DNA of 64,000 nt from JAGGAG01 sp964638035 (GCA_964638035.1 CAZWXD010000016.1:1-64000); one strand, 5' to 3'. Shown: positions 16,778 to 25,993, numbered from the stretch's first letter. The notes: generated by a model from the sequence alone, not told the origin. A program made the numbers and translations.

Positions 16778-18724
16778 TCAGAACTGGATCTGCGCCCCCA
16801 GCTCCACGACACGATTGGGCGGCAGGCCGAAGAACTGGGTGGCCGATTGCGAGTTGCGCGCCATGATCACGAAGAGCCGCTTGGCCCAGGTGCGCATCGC
16901 AGGGAGCGGCGCGTCCGGCGCGGCGGCCGCCCCGGCGCCGCCACGCGCCGGCCGGGTGATGATCAGCGTCTCCCGGCCCAGGTAGAAGGAGGTGTCGGCC
17001 GTGCGGAAGGTGGCGGTGTCCTGGCCCGCCGTCCGCAGGTCGTCGGCAAACTCGCCCAGCGCCCGCGGCACGTCGGGCGTCTCCATGAAGCCGTAGTTGG
17101 CCGTGACCCGGTAGAACCCCTCCCCCAGGTCACTCACCTCCAGCCGGTCCTCCCGCGCCACCTGCGGGATGTCTTCTGTCTGCACCGACATCACCACCAC
17201 GCGCTCGTGCAGCACCTTGTTGTGCTTGAGGTGGTGCAGCAGGACCGGCGGCGCGCCGGACGGCTCCGAGGTGAGGAACACCGCCGTGCCCGGCACCCGG
17301 TGCGGCTTCCGCCGGCTGATGTCGGGCAGGAACAGCTCGAAGGGCAGCGTGTTCTCCCGCACGATGGATGAGAGCCGGGTGCGCCCGCGCTTCCATGTGG
17401 TCATCAGGATGTAGATCCCCGCGGCCACCGCGATCGGGAACCAGCCCCCGTGCGGGACCTTGAGGAGGTTGGCGGCCAGGAACGAGCCATCCACCACGCA
17501 GAAGAGCAGCACCAGGGCCAGGGTCGGCAGCCGCGGCCAGCGCCACTGGTCGCGCGCCACCATGTAGAACAGCAGGCTGGTCACCAGCATGGTCCCCGAA
17601 ACCGCCACGCCGTACGTCGCCGCGAGGTTCGTGGAGTTCCTGTACGCCAGCACGAGGGCAACGCACGCCACCCAGAGGAAGGTGTTCACCGTCGGCATGT
17701 AGATCTGGCCGATGGCTGCGTGCGACGTGTGGATGATGCGCATGCGGGGGCTGAAGCCCAGCTGGATCGCCTGCTTGGTGAGCGAGTACGAGCCGGAGAT
17801 CAGCGCCTGCGATGCCACCACCGCCGCCGCCGTGGCCACGCCCACCATGGGATAGAGCGCCCAGCGGGGCACCAGCGCGTAGAACGGGTTGGCCACCGCG
17901 GCCGGCGTGTGCAGCAGGTAGGCGCCCTGCCCGAAATAGTTGAGCGCGAGCGCCGGCAGCACCACGGAGAACCAGGCCAGCCGGATGGGCCTCGGCCCGA
18001 AGTGCCCCATGTCGGCGTACAGGGCCTCGCCGCCGGTGATCACCAGGACCACCGCCCCCAGCACCTTGAACGCCATCCACCCCTCGCGCAGGAAGAGGCT
18101 GACGGCGTGCGCCGGGTTCAGCGCCGCCAGCACGCCGGGCTCGTGCAGGATCCCGCGCACGCCCAGCACCGCGATGCAGGTGAACCACACGGTCATGAGC
18201 GGGCCGAAGACACGGCCGATCCCCGCGGTGCCGAAGCGCTGCACCAGGAAGAGCGCCGAAATGATCACCACCGCCAGCGGGACGAGGTAGGGCTCGAGCG
18301 CAGGCGTGGCCACGCTGAGGCCCTCCACGGCGCCCAGCACCGAGATCGCCGGGGTGATGATCCCGTCGCCGTAGAGCAGGGCCGACCCGAAGAGGCCCAC
18401 GAAGATGGCCCCGTGCCGGGCACTCACCCCACGGCGTGGACGGATCAGCGCAATCAGCGCCATGATCCCGCCCTCGCCGCGGTTGTTGGCCCGCATGATG
18501 ATGCCGATGTACTTGAACGAAACGACGAAGTTGAGGGCCCAGAAGACCAGCGAGAGGATGCCGAGGACATTCTCCCGGGTAGGCGCCACACCGTGCTCCG
18601 GATGGAAGCACTCCTTCAGGGCGTAGAGCGTGCTCGTCCCGATGTCACCGTAGACGACCCCGAGTGCCGCGAAGGCGAGGAAGGCCAGCTCGCGCTTGCC
18701 GCGTGTGCCCCCCTCGTGACTCAT
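16778..18724 (-). CDS. kup: Kup-family potassium uptake transporter
   Basis: The 648-residue protein starts with the highly conserved Kup region (LGVVYGDIGTSTLYALKECF) and shows about twelve membrane helices. Other landmarks are the YGDGIITPAISVLGAVEGL segment and a soluble C-terminal domain. It imports K+ by proton symport. The length is normal. It is followed at a 33-bp distance by the leftward DsbA-like gene upstream of it, but a functional link is not evident. Confidence 0.96.
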   Translation of the reverse strand: MSHEGGTRGKRELAFLAFAALGVVYGDIGTSTLYALKECFHPEHGVAPTRENVLGILSLVFWALNFVVSFKYIGIIMRANNRGEGGIMALIALIRPRRGVSARHGAIFVGLFGSALLYGDGIITPAISVLGAVEGLSVATPALEPYLVPLAVVIISALFLVQRFGTAGIGRVFGPLMTVWFTCIAVLGVRGILHEPGVLAALNPAHAVSLFLREGWMAFKVLGAVVLVITGGEALYADMGHFGPRPIRLAWFSVVLPALALNYFGQGAYLLHTPAAVANPFYALVPRWALYPMVGVATAAAVVASQALISGSYSLTKQAIQLGFSPRMRIIHTSHAAIGQIYMPTVNTFLWVACVALVLAYRNSTNLAATYGVAVSGTMLVTSLLFYMVARDQWRWPRLPTLALVLLFCVVDGSFLAANLLKVPHGGWFPIAVAAGIYILMTTWKRGRTRLSSIVRENTLPFELFLPDISRRKPHRVPGTAVFLTSEPSGAPPVLLHHLKHNKVLHERVVVMSVQTEDIPQVAREDRLEVSDLGEGFYRVTANYGFMETPDVPRALGEFADDLRTAGQDTATFRTADTSFYLGRETLIITRPARGGAGAAAAPDAPLPAMRTWAKRLFVIMARNSQSATQFFGLPPNRVVELGAQIQF

Positions 18725-18757
18725 GCGTGCCGCCGCAAAGCGAACGTAGGACCGTCC

Positions 18758-19459
18758 CTAGCGCGTGGCGGGAGCGGCGGCAGGAGCCTGCGCCGCGGCC
18801 AGCGAGTCCACCAGGTGCTTGAGGTCGTCGTAGGCGAGCCCGCCCGCATAGAGCCGCCCGGCAATCAGGAGGGTCGGCGTACTGCCGGCACCCACCCGGA
18901 CCGCCTCGTCATAGCTGGCCTGGATGCGGCCCGCATACTTCGCCGAGGCCATGCACGCATCGTACTGCGCCACGTCGAGCCCCGCCGGCCCGGCCAGCTC
19001 GCGGAAGTGCGCGGCGGCCTTGCCGAAGGCCCAGTCATTCTGGCTCTCGTAGATGAAGCGGTGCATCTCCCAGTACTTCCCCTGGTCATTGGCGCACGCC
19101 GCCGCGTGGGCCGCGGTCCGCGAGTGCTGGTGGATCGCCAGCGGGAAGTCCCGGTAGCGCCAGCGCACCTTGCCGGTGCGGATGAGCCGCTCCTCGATGG
19201 TGGGGAACTGCACCGTCTCGAAGGACGCACAGCCCGGGCACTGGTAGTCGGCGTACTCCACCACCTCGACCGGCGCATCCGGGCTCCCCATCACGTACCC
19301 ATGGAACCCTGCCGTGTCCGCAGTGGTCACGGTGACGTTGGCAGGGATGCTCACCGCCTTGCGGCGCGAATTGGCCACGAGGAGCCCGATGCCGATCGCG
19401 GCAACGACACCCAGCCCGAGGTAGAAGCGCTTCAGTCCTGCGGTGGCCTGGCCCGCCAT
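18758..19459 (-). CDS. Membrane-anchored DsbA-family thiol-disulfide protein
   Basis: The 233-residue protein has a short N-terminal membrane anchor (about 12-28) and a thioredoxin-fold domain with the active site CPGC at Cys74-Cys77 in EYADYQCPGCASF. The cis-proline segment STPTLLI comes near the end. It resembles BdbD/DsbA-like oxidoreductases that form or shuffle disulfides outside the cytoplasm. The end is Ala-Pro rich. The gene overlaps the stop of the upstream small gene by about 28 bases. Confidence 0.87.
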   Translation of the reverse strand: MAGQATAGLKRFYLGLGVVAAIGIGLLVANSRRKAVSIPANVTVTTADTAGFHGYVMGSPDAPVEVVEYADYQCPGCASFETVQFPTIEERLIRTGKVRWRYRDFPLAIHQHSRTAAHAAACANDQGKYWEMHRFIYESQNDWAFGKAAAHFRELAGPAGLDVAQYDACMASAKYAGRIQASYDEAVRVGAGSTPTLLIAGRLYAGGLAYDDLKHLVDSLAAAQAPAAAPATR

Positions 19460-19737
19460 GGCTCGTCGTCCTCCGGCTCGTCGATGATGAGTTCCTGGGC
19501 CCGGGCCTCGTCCACCAGGCGGCGGCGCTCGGCCAGCTCAGGCGTGTCGTACGTGCTGCGCACTTCGTAGTGGAACAGTTCGCTCCGCGCGTCCCCGAGC
19601 AGGCGCTGCAGCTCCGCGCTCGAGGCCAGCAGCGTCCCGGCGCGATCGAGGTCCCTGATCATCCCGGCCAGCGCCCGGAGCATCTCCCGCAACCGCTCCG
19701 CCCGCGCCTCGTCGTACAGCTCCTCATGATCTGCCAA
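19432..19737 (-). CDS. Small acidic helical hypothetical protein
   Basis: A highly charged, probably coiled-coil sequence (DEARAERLREMLRALAGMIRDLDRAG, continuing ERRRLVDEARAQELIIDEPEDDEP) is translated in this frame and overlaps the DsbA-like gene. The start is uncertain. TTG at 19737 gives 101 residues beginning ADHEELYDE. ATG at 19833 would run through promoter-like AT-rich sequence, and ATG at 19683 would trim it. I recognise no family. Confidence 0.5.
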   Translation of the reverse strand: MADHEELYDEARAERLREMLRALAGMIRDLDRAGTLLASSAELQRLLGDARSELFHYEVRSTYDTPELAERRRLVDEARAQELIIDEPEDDEPWRARPPQD

Positions 19738-19888
19738 GTCGGGCCCCCAGCCAGCCGGTCCCGGGGCCGGTGTCCCCCGGGGAGATACGACGGACAATAG
19801 TATAATCGAGCCTCCGCACCCTCCCGCCACCATGCTAACTCCTGCAACGGTGACAGTTTCAGCCAGCCGGGTCGCTCGCGCACGCTGT

Positions 19889-19917
19889 TTGCACCAAAAG
19901 GTGCAACCGGCTATACT
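19889..19917 (+). promoter_or_regulatory. Promoter overlapped by an 18-bp palindrome
   Basis: TTGCAC (19889-19894) and TATACT (19912-19917) are separated by 17 bp, a good sigma-70 promoter. The -35 box is part of the perfect inverted repeat TTGCACCAAAAGGTGCAA (19889-19906). A dyad covering the -35 is a typical operator position. It lies 43 bp before the small gene at 19961. Confidence 0.65.
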
Positions 19918-19960
19918 TTCGCCCGGAACGCAACCATCGGTCACGCTAAAAGGAAGGGGC

Positions 19961-20227
19961 ATGTCCAAGAAGAAGATCCGCCGTTCTCCCACCGTGGCAT
20001 CCACGTTCGACCAGGCACGCGATGAGATGTTCAGCCACATCCTCCGCTGCGGCGTCATCGAGGCCCTTCCCGAGCACCAGAAGGAATGGTTCGACGACAC
20101 CATGGGTTACCTGGCCGAACGGTACGAAGAACTGGCCGATGCGGAGCTGGCTCAGCTCCGGGAGCTGGGCGAGCGGTACTGCCAGCCCGTGCGTCGGAAG
20201 GAGACGGCAGGGTCCGGGGCGGCATGA
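19961..20227 (+). CDS. Small hypothetical protein, 88 residues
   Basis: The predicted protein (start MSKKKIRRSPTVASTFDQARDEMF) is helical and charged, with ALPEHQKEWFDDTMGYLAERY in the middle. It carries no motif I recognise. The case for a real gene is strong: a well-spaced promoter with a dyad, a Shine-Dalgarno (AGGAAGGGG) directly upstream, and an intrinsic terminator 20 bp after the stop. It stands alone as a monocistron. A regulator or small binding protein is possible, but nothing in the sequence shows it. Confidence 0.7.
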   Translation: MSKKKIRRSPTVASTFDQARDEMFSHILRCGVIEALPEHQKEWFDDTMGYLAERYEELADAELAQLRELGERYCQPVRRKETAGSGAA

Positions 20228-20246
20228 GCGCCCGGCACTGACGATG

Positions 20247-20282
20247 AGCGCCCCGGCCTGACAGCCGGGGCGCTCCTGTTTT
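20247..20282 (+). terminator. Rho-independent terminator
   Basis: An 11-bp perfect stem AGCGCCCCGGC/GCCGGGGCGCT with a 6-base loop (CTGACA) is followed by CCTGTTTT. It ends the monocistronic small gene at 19961-20227. Confidence 0.9.
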
Positions 20283-20285
20283 CAG

Positions 20286-20690
20286 TCACTCCACCACCAC
20301 CTCGCACTCGACCGCCAGCGCCGGGTCGAGGGTGTGCATCACTGAGCAGTATTTCTCCACGGACAGGTCCACCGCACGTCGGAGCCGCGACGCGTCCACG
20401 CCCGGGCCACTGGCGGTGAAACGGAGGCGCAGTCGGGTGTACCGGCGGGGCACGTCGTCCCGTCGCTCGCCCCAGGCCTCGACCCTGAGGGCAGACAGCC
20501 CGGTTCGCATCTTCTCCAGGATGATCACCACGTCGCTGGCGCTGCACGACGCCACCGCCAGCAGCAACTGGAGCATCGGACCCGGTGCCGTCACGTTGTC
20601 GGCGTCGATCCCGACCACCGGGCCGCCTGGCTCGCCGCCGGTGAACCGGAGCCCACTCTTCCAGTCCAGGGTCACATGCTTGGTTTCCAT
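20286..20690 (-). CDS. OsmC/Ohr family protein
   Basis: The 134-residue protein has the two catalytic cysteines of the OsmC superfamily: Cys49 in LAVASCSASDVV and Cys115 in VEKYCSVMHTL. Members reduce organic or fatty-acid hydroperoxides. Subfamily (OsmC, Ohr or YhfA-like) is not clear, although the long helix after ASCSASDVVIILEKM resembles the YhfA-like group. The ATG at 20690 is chosen because the upstream extension to 21041 overlaps the next gene in another frame. Confidence 0.85.
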   Translation of the reverse strand: METKHVTLDWKSGLRFTGGEPGGPVVGIDADNVTAPGPMLQLLLAVASCSASDVVIILEKMRTGLSALRVEAWGERRDDVPRRYTRLRLRFTASGPGVDASRLRRAVDLSVEKYCSVMHTLDPALAVECEVVVE

Positions 20691-20737
20691 CCGGGAAACG
20701 TGTCTCCCGTGCGGTGAAAAGTGAAGCTGGTCCCCTG

Positions 20738-21289
20738 TCACCGTCGCAGGTCCATCCGCTCCCCGCGCACCCGGTAGTAATCCCAGATGGCATAGAGCCC
20801 CACGGCCGTCGTGGCCCAGGCCATCGGGCGGAGGTACGCCGGCTCGACCAGGAATGCGAGGAGCGTCAGCATCTGCCCCACCGTCACGGCCTTGCCGCCG
20901 GCGCGCGCCGGGATGGCGGCCGGGCGCCCCAGGCCCGCCGTGATGAAGAACGCCGCGGACGCCACGAGGTCGCGGAGCAGCACGCCCACCACTTCGTACC
21001 AGTGCAGCAGGCCGGAGAGCAGCACAGCGCCGAAGGCGCACGCCATGAAGAGGCGATCGGCCACCGGGTCGAGCACGGCGCCGATGCGGGACGGACCGAG
21101 GCGCCGTGCCACCCAGCCATCGAGCAGGTCGGTGAATGCCGCAATGGCAAGCACCGCCAGGCGAGGCCCGGTGCCCGGGAGTGCCAGGAAGAGCGCCGCG
21201 AGCGGAAGGCGCAGGAAGGTCACCACGTCGGCGAGGCCCCAGCGCTGCCGTGCTTGCTCCCCCCTCCGGCCCGGACTAGCTTCGGTCAC
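20738..21289 (-). CDS. CDP-alcohol phosphatidyltransferase family protein
   Basis: The 183-residue integral membrane protein carries the complete family signature DLLDGWVARRLGPSRIGAVL-DPVAD (Asp54, Asp57, Asp74 and Asp78). These coordinate the metal ions used for transfer of a phosphatidyl or similar group from CDP-alcohol. It could be a phosphatidylglycerophosphate synthase (PgsA-like) or a related enzyme; the acceptor is not determined by sequence. The start is a GTG, or a TTG one codon earlier. It is divergent from the nucleotidyltransferase gene. Confidence 0.85.
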   Translation of the reverse strand: MTEASPGRRGEQARQRWGLADVVTFLRLPLAALFLALPGTGPRLAVLAIAAFTDLLDGWVARRLGPSRIGAVLDPVADRLFMACAFGAVLLSGLLHWYEVVGVLLRDLVASAAFFITAGLGRPAAIPARAGGKAVTVGQMLTLLAFLVEPAYLRPMAWATTAVGLYAIWDYYRVRGERMDLRR

Positions 21290-21326
21290 CAAGGCACTCC
21301 GTTCCTCCCGTCATGCCGATGCCCTG

Positions 21327-22103
21327 ATGCCCACTCTCGACACAGCTGTGATCCCCTGCGGAGGCCTGGGCCGGCGCCTGCGCCCCATCACCAACTGGGT
21401 GCCGAAGGAGATGCTCCCGGTTGGCCTCAAGCCCCTGCTCTACTGGGCGCTCGACGAGGCCGCGGTGGCCGGGCTGCAGCGCGCCATCCTGGTCGTGAAC
21501 CCGCACAAGCCGGTGATCGAGGCCGCTGCGCGGCAATACCAGGGCGCCCTCGAGCTCGAGTTCGTGCCGCAGCCCGCCTTTCGCGGGCTGGGCGATGCCA
21601 TCCTCGCGGCCGAGGAAGCCGTGGGGGGCGCCCCATTCGTCCTGCTCCAGCCAGACCAGCTCTTCGATGGGCCGAACCCGACCGCGGCGGTGCTCGCCTC
21701 GTGGCGCCAGGCCGGAAGGGCCTCCGTGCTCCTGGCGGCTGTCGACGAGGCATCACGTGCCCGCACCGGCGCCCTCGGAACAGCGACGCTCACGCCCGGG
21801 ACGCCCTCGCTCGTTACCCACCTCGATGCGCGCGGATCGAGCCTCGGCCGCTTCCAGGGCGCCGCGGGCAACGCCCTCGCCCCGGTGGGTCGCGTGGCGT
21901 ACCCGGGCAATGTATTTCGTGACTTCCACGACGTGGCCGCAAGGGTGCCACCCGGCGCCGAGGTGGATGATCGGCCCGTGTTGCAGCGGCTGGCGGAGCG
22001 AGGCGAGCTGGTGGGCGTCGAGACGCCGGCGCGGTTCTTCGACATCGGGGTACCCGAGGGCTATCGCGAGGCCGTGGCGCGGTGGCCCGCCCATGTTCCC
22101 TGA
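21327..22103 (+). CDS. Sugar-phosphate nucleotidyltransferase (GalU/RfbA-like)
   Basis: The 258-residue protein has the N-terminal nucleotide-binding signature GGLGRRLRPITNWVPKEMLPVGLKPLL, as in UTP-glucose-1-phosphate uridylyltransferases. The metal-binding region reads VLLQPDQLF rather than the more usual G-D-D/E. C-terminal FFDIGVPEGYREA is typical. It probably makes an NDP-sugar for envelope polysaccharides. The Gln-Pro-Asp replacement near the active site makes the substrate assignment tentative. It converges on the M16 gene with no gap. Confidence 0.78.
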   Translation: MPTLDTAVIPCGGLGRRLRPITNWVPKEMLPVGLKPLLYWALDEAAVAGLQRAILVVNPHKPVIEAAARQYQGALELEFVPQPAFRGLGDAILAAEEAVGGAPFVLLQPDQLFDGPNPTAAVLASWRQAGRASVLLAAVDEASRARTGALGTATLTPGTPSLVTHLDARGSSLGRFQGAAGNALAPVGRVAYPGNVFRDFHDVAARVPPGAEVDDRPVLQRLAERGELVGVETPARFFDIGVPEGYREAVARWPAHVP

Positions 22104-24716
22104 TCACTCGCCGCGGATGACACCCTCCGCGCGTGCGCCGGTGAACGCGGCGGCGCACACCTCCTGGATCGCCGCGGGCGTGACCGCACGGTAGCGCGCA
22201 CCGGGATCCTCCATCTCCAGCAGGCCCTGGCCCGCCAGCCAGGCCTCCACGATCTCCCCCGCCACCGCCCCGGCAGCCTGGCGGCGCACCTCGGCCTGGC
22301 CTGCGAGGTAGTTGATCCCGCGCTGCAGTTCCGCCGGGGCAACCGGTGCTGTCGCAAAGCGACGCAACTCCTCGAGCATCGCCGCGCGCGCCTCGTCCTC
22401 GCGTGATGGGGCCGTGGCGATGTATGCCAGCATGGCGCCACCATCGCGTCGCGCCCATGATGCCCCCACCACCGTGTAGGCGAGCGAGCGCCTGTCCCGC
22501 AGGGCCTCGAAGAGCCGTCCGCCCAGGCCGCTCGCCACGGCGGTCCACACCTCGGCGGCGGGTGCCAGCGGGTCACGCCGCGATGGCCCGGGGAACGCCA
22601 TCGCGAATGCGCTCTGTGCCTTGGCGCGCTGTATCACGCGCTGCCATCCCTCTGCCGGCGGCCTGACGCGTTGTGCCGCATGCCCCTGCGCCGCCCCTGC
22701 GGAGGGGACGTCGCCGAACACGCCCGCCAGCCTCGTCGCGGCATCCTCGGGATCGAGGTCACCCACCGCCACCAGGACGCCTCGCGTCCCGGTGAAGTGC
22801 GTCGCGTGCCATGAGCGCACGAGGTCCGGCGCCAGGTGCGGGATCGAGTCAGGAGTGCCGCCCAGCGGCACGCCATAGCCCGAGGCGCCGAAGGCAGCGG
22901 CCAGGGCCAGCTGGAAGGGATACCGGAACATGTCGTCGGTCACGACATGCGCCTCATCCAGCAACAAGCCGCGCTCCGCCAGGATATCCGCGTCGCGCAA
23001 GGCGGGCTCGAACGCCGTCACCCGGAGGAGCTGAGCCGCTGCCTCCAGGTTCTCGCCCAGCACCGGCAGGGAGAGCCCCGTCCAGTCGATCCCCGCACTG
23101 GCGCCGAGGGTCCCGCCCAGCCCCTCCGCCGCGAAGGCCAGCGCCCCCGCGTCGAGGGCACCAGCACCGCGCACCATCGTCCGCATCGCGAGCGAGGCCA
23201 GGCCGCCGTGCGCTGCCGGCTCGGCAGCGGTTCGCGGGACGTAGTAGCCGAGGAAGGCGGTCGGCACGCCCGTCTTCCGCCGCACCATCAGGTCGAGCCC
23301 TGCGAGCGGGACATGCAGCACGGACGCCGTGACCTTCCCACGCACCGCTCGCGGCGATGGTGGCGGCGGGAGGGCCGGACCGCCCGGGGGCGACACGTGC
23401 GACGGCCGCGCCGTGAACGCGCGCGCCAGTCGTTCAGCGGTCAGGTCGTCGCCCTCCCCTGCCGGGAGGTACAGCACGCCGCTCACGGCACCGGGAAGGA
23501 GGTAGCGCCGGGCCGCATCGCGAACGGCCGCGGTGTCGGTGCTGCCCAGGAGGTCGTACTCCTCATCCACCCACTCGAGTCGCCCCAGCGCTTCAGCGGA
23601 GGCCAGGGCCGACGCACGGCCCTCCATGGATTCCATGTGTCGCGCCCACCGGGCCTGCAGCAGCGTGCGGGCTCGCTGGAGGTCCCGGGCAGTCGGGCCG
23701 GCATCCGCCAGGCGCGCCACCGCCCCGGCAATGGCGGCAAGTGCCGTTTCGACCTTGCCGGGCTCGAGGTCGGCCGTGATGCTGAACACGCCCAGTTCCG
23801 CGGGCGAGTAGTTCGAGGCCCCGATGCCCGTGACGTGTCCCGGTTCGCGGAGGGCGCGGTAGAGCCAGCTCCCGCGGCCCGCCGTGAGGACGGCCGCCGC
23901 CAGGTCGAGTGCCACGGCATCCTCGTGCAGCGGGGGCACCGTGCGCCAGCCCAGCGCCAGGTCGGCCCGCGACACGTCACCCCGGAGCGTGCGCGCCCGG
24001 ACCCCATCGTGCGGTGGCTCGACCGGCGAGAAGTCGTCAGCGCCATCGGCAGCTTCCCACGTGCCATAGGTGCGGCGCAGCAGGGCCAGGGCCTCGTCCT
24101 CATCCACGTCGCCCACCACGGAGACGATGGTGCGACCGGGCACATAGCGGCTCTCGTAGTAGCCGCGCACGTCATCGCGCGTGTAGCCCGCCAGCTGGGA
24201 CTCGGTGCCAATGCGCCAGCGGCGGATCCGGTGCTGGTCGAACATGAGCGCATGCAGGGTTTCCGCCGCCACGGCATCCGGCGTGTCGAGCTTCCGCTTT
24301 GCCTCCTGGATGATGACCTGGAGCTCGCGTGCCAGCTCCCCGGCGTCGAGGAGCGGGTGCCGCAGCGCATCCGCCTGCACGTCGACGGCCTCGCGCAGCG
24401 CCGACGCGGGCAGCACCACGAAATAGCTCGTGCGGTCGTAGGAGGTGGAGGCGTTGAGGTACCCGCCGGCGGCGCGCGTCTCCTGCGCAATCCGTCCCAC
24501 GCCGCGCGTCGGCGTGCCCTTGAAGAACATGTGCTCGAGGACGTGCGAGATCCCGACCCAGTGGTCCGGCTCGTCGAAGAAGCCCGCCTTCACGTGCGTC
24601 ACCACGGCCACGGCGGGCGCCGAGTCGTCGCGTTGCACCAGGAGGATGAGGCCGTTGGGCAGGACATCGCGGCGGACCTGGCCGGTCCACTGGCGGATCG
24701 GTGGCGAGATGGTCAT
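22104..24716 (-). CDS. M16-family zinc metallopeptidase, two fused halves
   Basis: The 870-residue protein has an active N-terminal half with the inverted zinc motif HVLEH (His58, Glu61, His62) and the distal ligand Glu138 in ELQVIIQEAKRKLD. A second, non-catalytic M16-like half follows (about 440-860). The start at 24716 precedes MTISPPIRQW with typical M16 DVLPNGLILLVQRDD. These clamshell proteases degrade peptides. PqqF and PqqFG of PQQ producers belong to this family, and the pqq operon lies 5 kb away, so cleavage of PqqA-derived peptide is possible but unproven. Confidence 0.88.
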   Translation of the reverse strand: MTISPPIRQWTGQVRRDVLPNGLILLVQRDDSAPAVAVVTHVKAGFFDEPDHWVGISHVLEHMFFKGTPTRGVGRIAQETRAAGGYLNASTSYDRTSYFVVLPASALREAVDVQADALRHPLLDAGELARELQVIIQEAKRKLDTPDAVAAETLHALMFDQHRIRRWRIGTESQLAGYTRDDVRGYYESRYVPGRTIVSVVGDVDEDEALALLRRTYGTWEAADGADDFSPVEPPHDGVRARTLRGDVSRADLALGWRTVPPLHEDAVALDLAAAVLTAGRGSWLYRALREPGHVTGIGASNYSPAELGVFSITADLEPGKVETALAAIAGAVARLADAGPTARDLQRARTLLQARWARHMESMEGRASALASAEALGRLEWVDEEYDLLGSTDTAAVRDAARRYLLPGAVSGVLYLPAGEGDDLTAERLARAFTARPSHVSPPGGPALPPPPSPRAVRGKVTASVLHVPLAGLDLMVRRKTGVPTAFLGYYVPRTAAEPAAHGGLASLAMRTMVRGAGALDAGALAFAAEGLGGTLGASAGIDWTGLSLPVLGENLEAAAQLLRVTAFEPALRDADILAERGLLLDEAHVVTDDMFRYPFQLALAAAFGASGYGVPLGGTPDSIPHLAPDLVRSWHATHFTGTRGVLVAVGDLDPEDAATRLAGVFGDVPSAGAAQGHAAQRVRPPAEGWQRVIQRAKAQSAFAMAFPGPSRRDPLAPAAEVWTAVASGLGGRLFEALRDRRSLAYTVVGASWARRDGGAMLAYIATAPSREDEARAAMLEELRRFATAPVAPAELQRGINYLAGQAEVRRQAAGAVAGEIVEAWLAGQGLLEMEDPGARYRAVTPAAIQEVCAAAFTGARAEGVIRGE

Positions 24717-24738
24717 GCGCGGAAGATAAGGCGAGGCC

Positions 24739-25857
24739 CTAGTGCAGGATTCGCACGACCCCCGCCTCGGCACTCCCGCGGATGAACGCCTCGGCGTCCG
24801 TCACCGGGATGACGACGCCGGTCTCGGCCCGGCCGCGCTGCGCAAGGCCCTGCATGTACTCGGCAACGGTGGCATCGGCCCACTCCGGCTCCGACGCCTT
24901 CATCTGCACCAGGATCTCGTCCCAGGACCCGCGAAGGCCGTGGCCCGCGAGGGTGGTCACATGGTGCGTGTCGCCACTTCCCGGACGGCGCTGCATCGCC
25001 TGCAGCTCGGTGAGCAGGGTGCCGAACAGCTCGAGCTGGTGCGGGTCGCGGATCGTGCCGTCGGGCTGCATGGCCTCGATTTCCGCGAGGAGCATGTCGA
25101 TCGAGTCCGGGTCGCCCGCCACCTCGCCCAGGCGCTGGTACCACGGCGCCAGCTCGAGGTCGTCATCGGGAAGGCGGTACACCGTCTTCTTGAGTTCCAC
25201 CGTGCGCCACAACCCCAGCTCATCGAAGTGGTCATCGGGCTCGGTGCGCTCGAAGTGGTGCAGCGCCGCCTCCGTCTCCCCGCGGTCGTAGAGCATGTTG
25301 CCGAGGTAGATGCGTGCCTCGGGATACCTGGGCTCCAGCTCCAGGGCCCGACGGATCCAGAAGAGCGCGCCGGCGTCGTTGCCCAGCCGGTGCGACGCGT
25401 AACCCATGCAGGCAGCCGCCTCGGGCGACTCGTTGTGCGCCGTCACCGCCAGCTCGAAGTAGCGGTGCGCCTGCGCCAGCAGCCCCTCGCGGAAGCACGC
25501 CCGCCCCAGCTGCAGCATGAGCTCCAGGTCGTCCTGGAACCCGAGCGACACGATCCGGTCGTACGCGGCCAGTGCACCGGCACGGTCGCCGATCTTGAGC
25601 AGTGCCTCGCCCAGGCCGGCCAGTGCGTCCTCATTGTCGGGATCGAGTGCCACCGCAGTCTCGAAGCTCCGCCGGGCCCAGGCGTAGTCCTCGCGCGCGA
25701 GGTAGGCGTACGCCGTGCCGATATGGAGTTCCACCGCGTTGGGATAGAGTGCGAGTCCCTCACGAAGCCAGGCCAGCGCCTCGTCGTACCGTCCTTCGTT
25801 GTAGAGTTGATGAGCCTGTTCGTCGAATTCGTCGGAGCTGCGGAATGCTTCCGACAT
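24739..25857 (-). CDS. Cytoplasmic tetratricopeptide-repeat protein
   Basis: The 372-residue protein consists of at least four consecutive TPR-like 34-residue repeats (QAHQLYNEGRYDEALAWLREG, EDYAWARRSFETAVALDPDN, and similar to about residue 190). A C-terminal acidic helical part follows. No signal peptide is seen after ATG 25857, and a good promoter lies 31 bp upstream. The TPRs suggest a scaffold or adaptor; the partner is unknown. It is 22 bp upstream of the M16 protease gene and probably co-transcribed with it. Confidence 0.8.
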   Translation of the reverse strand: MSEAFRSSDEFDEQAHQLYNEGRYDEALAWLREGLALYPNAVELHIGTAYAYLAREDYAWARRSFETAVALDPDNEDALAGLGEALLKIGDRAGALAAYDRIVSLGFQDDLELMLQLGRACFREGLLAQAHRYFELAVTAHNESPEAAACMGYASHRLGNDAGALFWIRRALELEPRYPEARIYLGNMLYDRGETEAALHHFERTEPDDHFDELGLWRTVELKKTVYRLPDDDLELAPWYQRLGEVAGDPDSIDMLLAEIEAMQPDGTIRDPHQLELFGTLLTELQAMQRRPGSGDTHHVTTLAGHGLRGSWDEILVQMKASEPEWADATVAEYMQGLAQRGRAETGVVIPVTDAEAFIRGSAEAGVVRILH

Positions 25858-25887
25858 CTGCGGGGGGCCCTCCGTACAGGTTGGTGT

Positions 25888-25916
25888 AAAATAGGACGCT
25901 TGCCGCCCACCGGCAA
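25888..25916 (-). promoter_or_regulatory. Sigma-70-type promoter of the TPR/M16 genes
   Basis: Minus strand TTGCCG (complement of 25911-25916), 17-bp spacer, then TATTTT (complement of 25888-25893). The -35 box lies in the inverted repeat CTTGCCG/CGGCAAG (25899-25917). Confidence 0.6.
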
Positions 25917-25993
25917 GAGTTTGGGCCCGGTCTGTCTCGAAATTTAACCCGATTGACCCCAACGGCTTGCACCGGTTCAGGGAGGCCCTTTCC

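Noticed and set aside
17450..19570. Rightward open frame of 706 codons opposite kup
   Set aside because: Antisense to Kup and the DsbA-like gene; composition rich in His, Arg and Gly without motifs.
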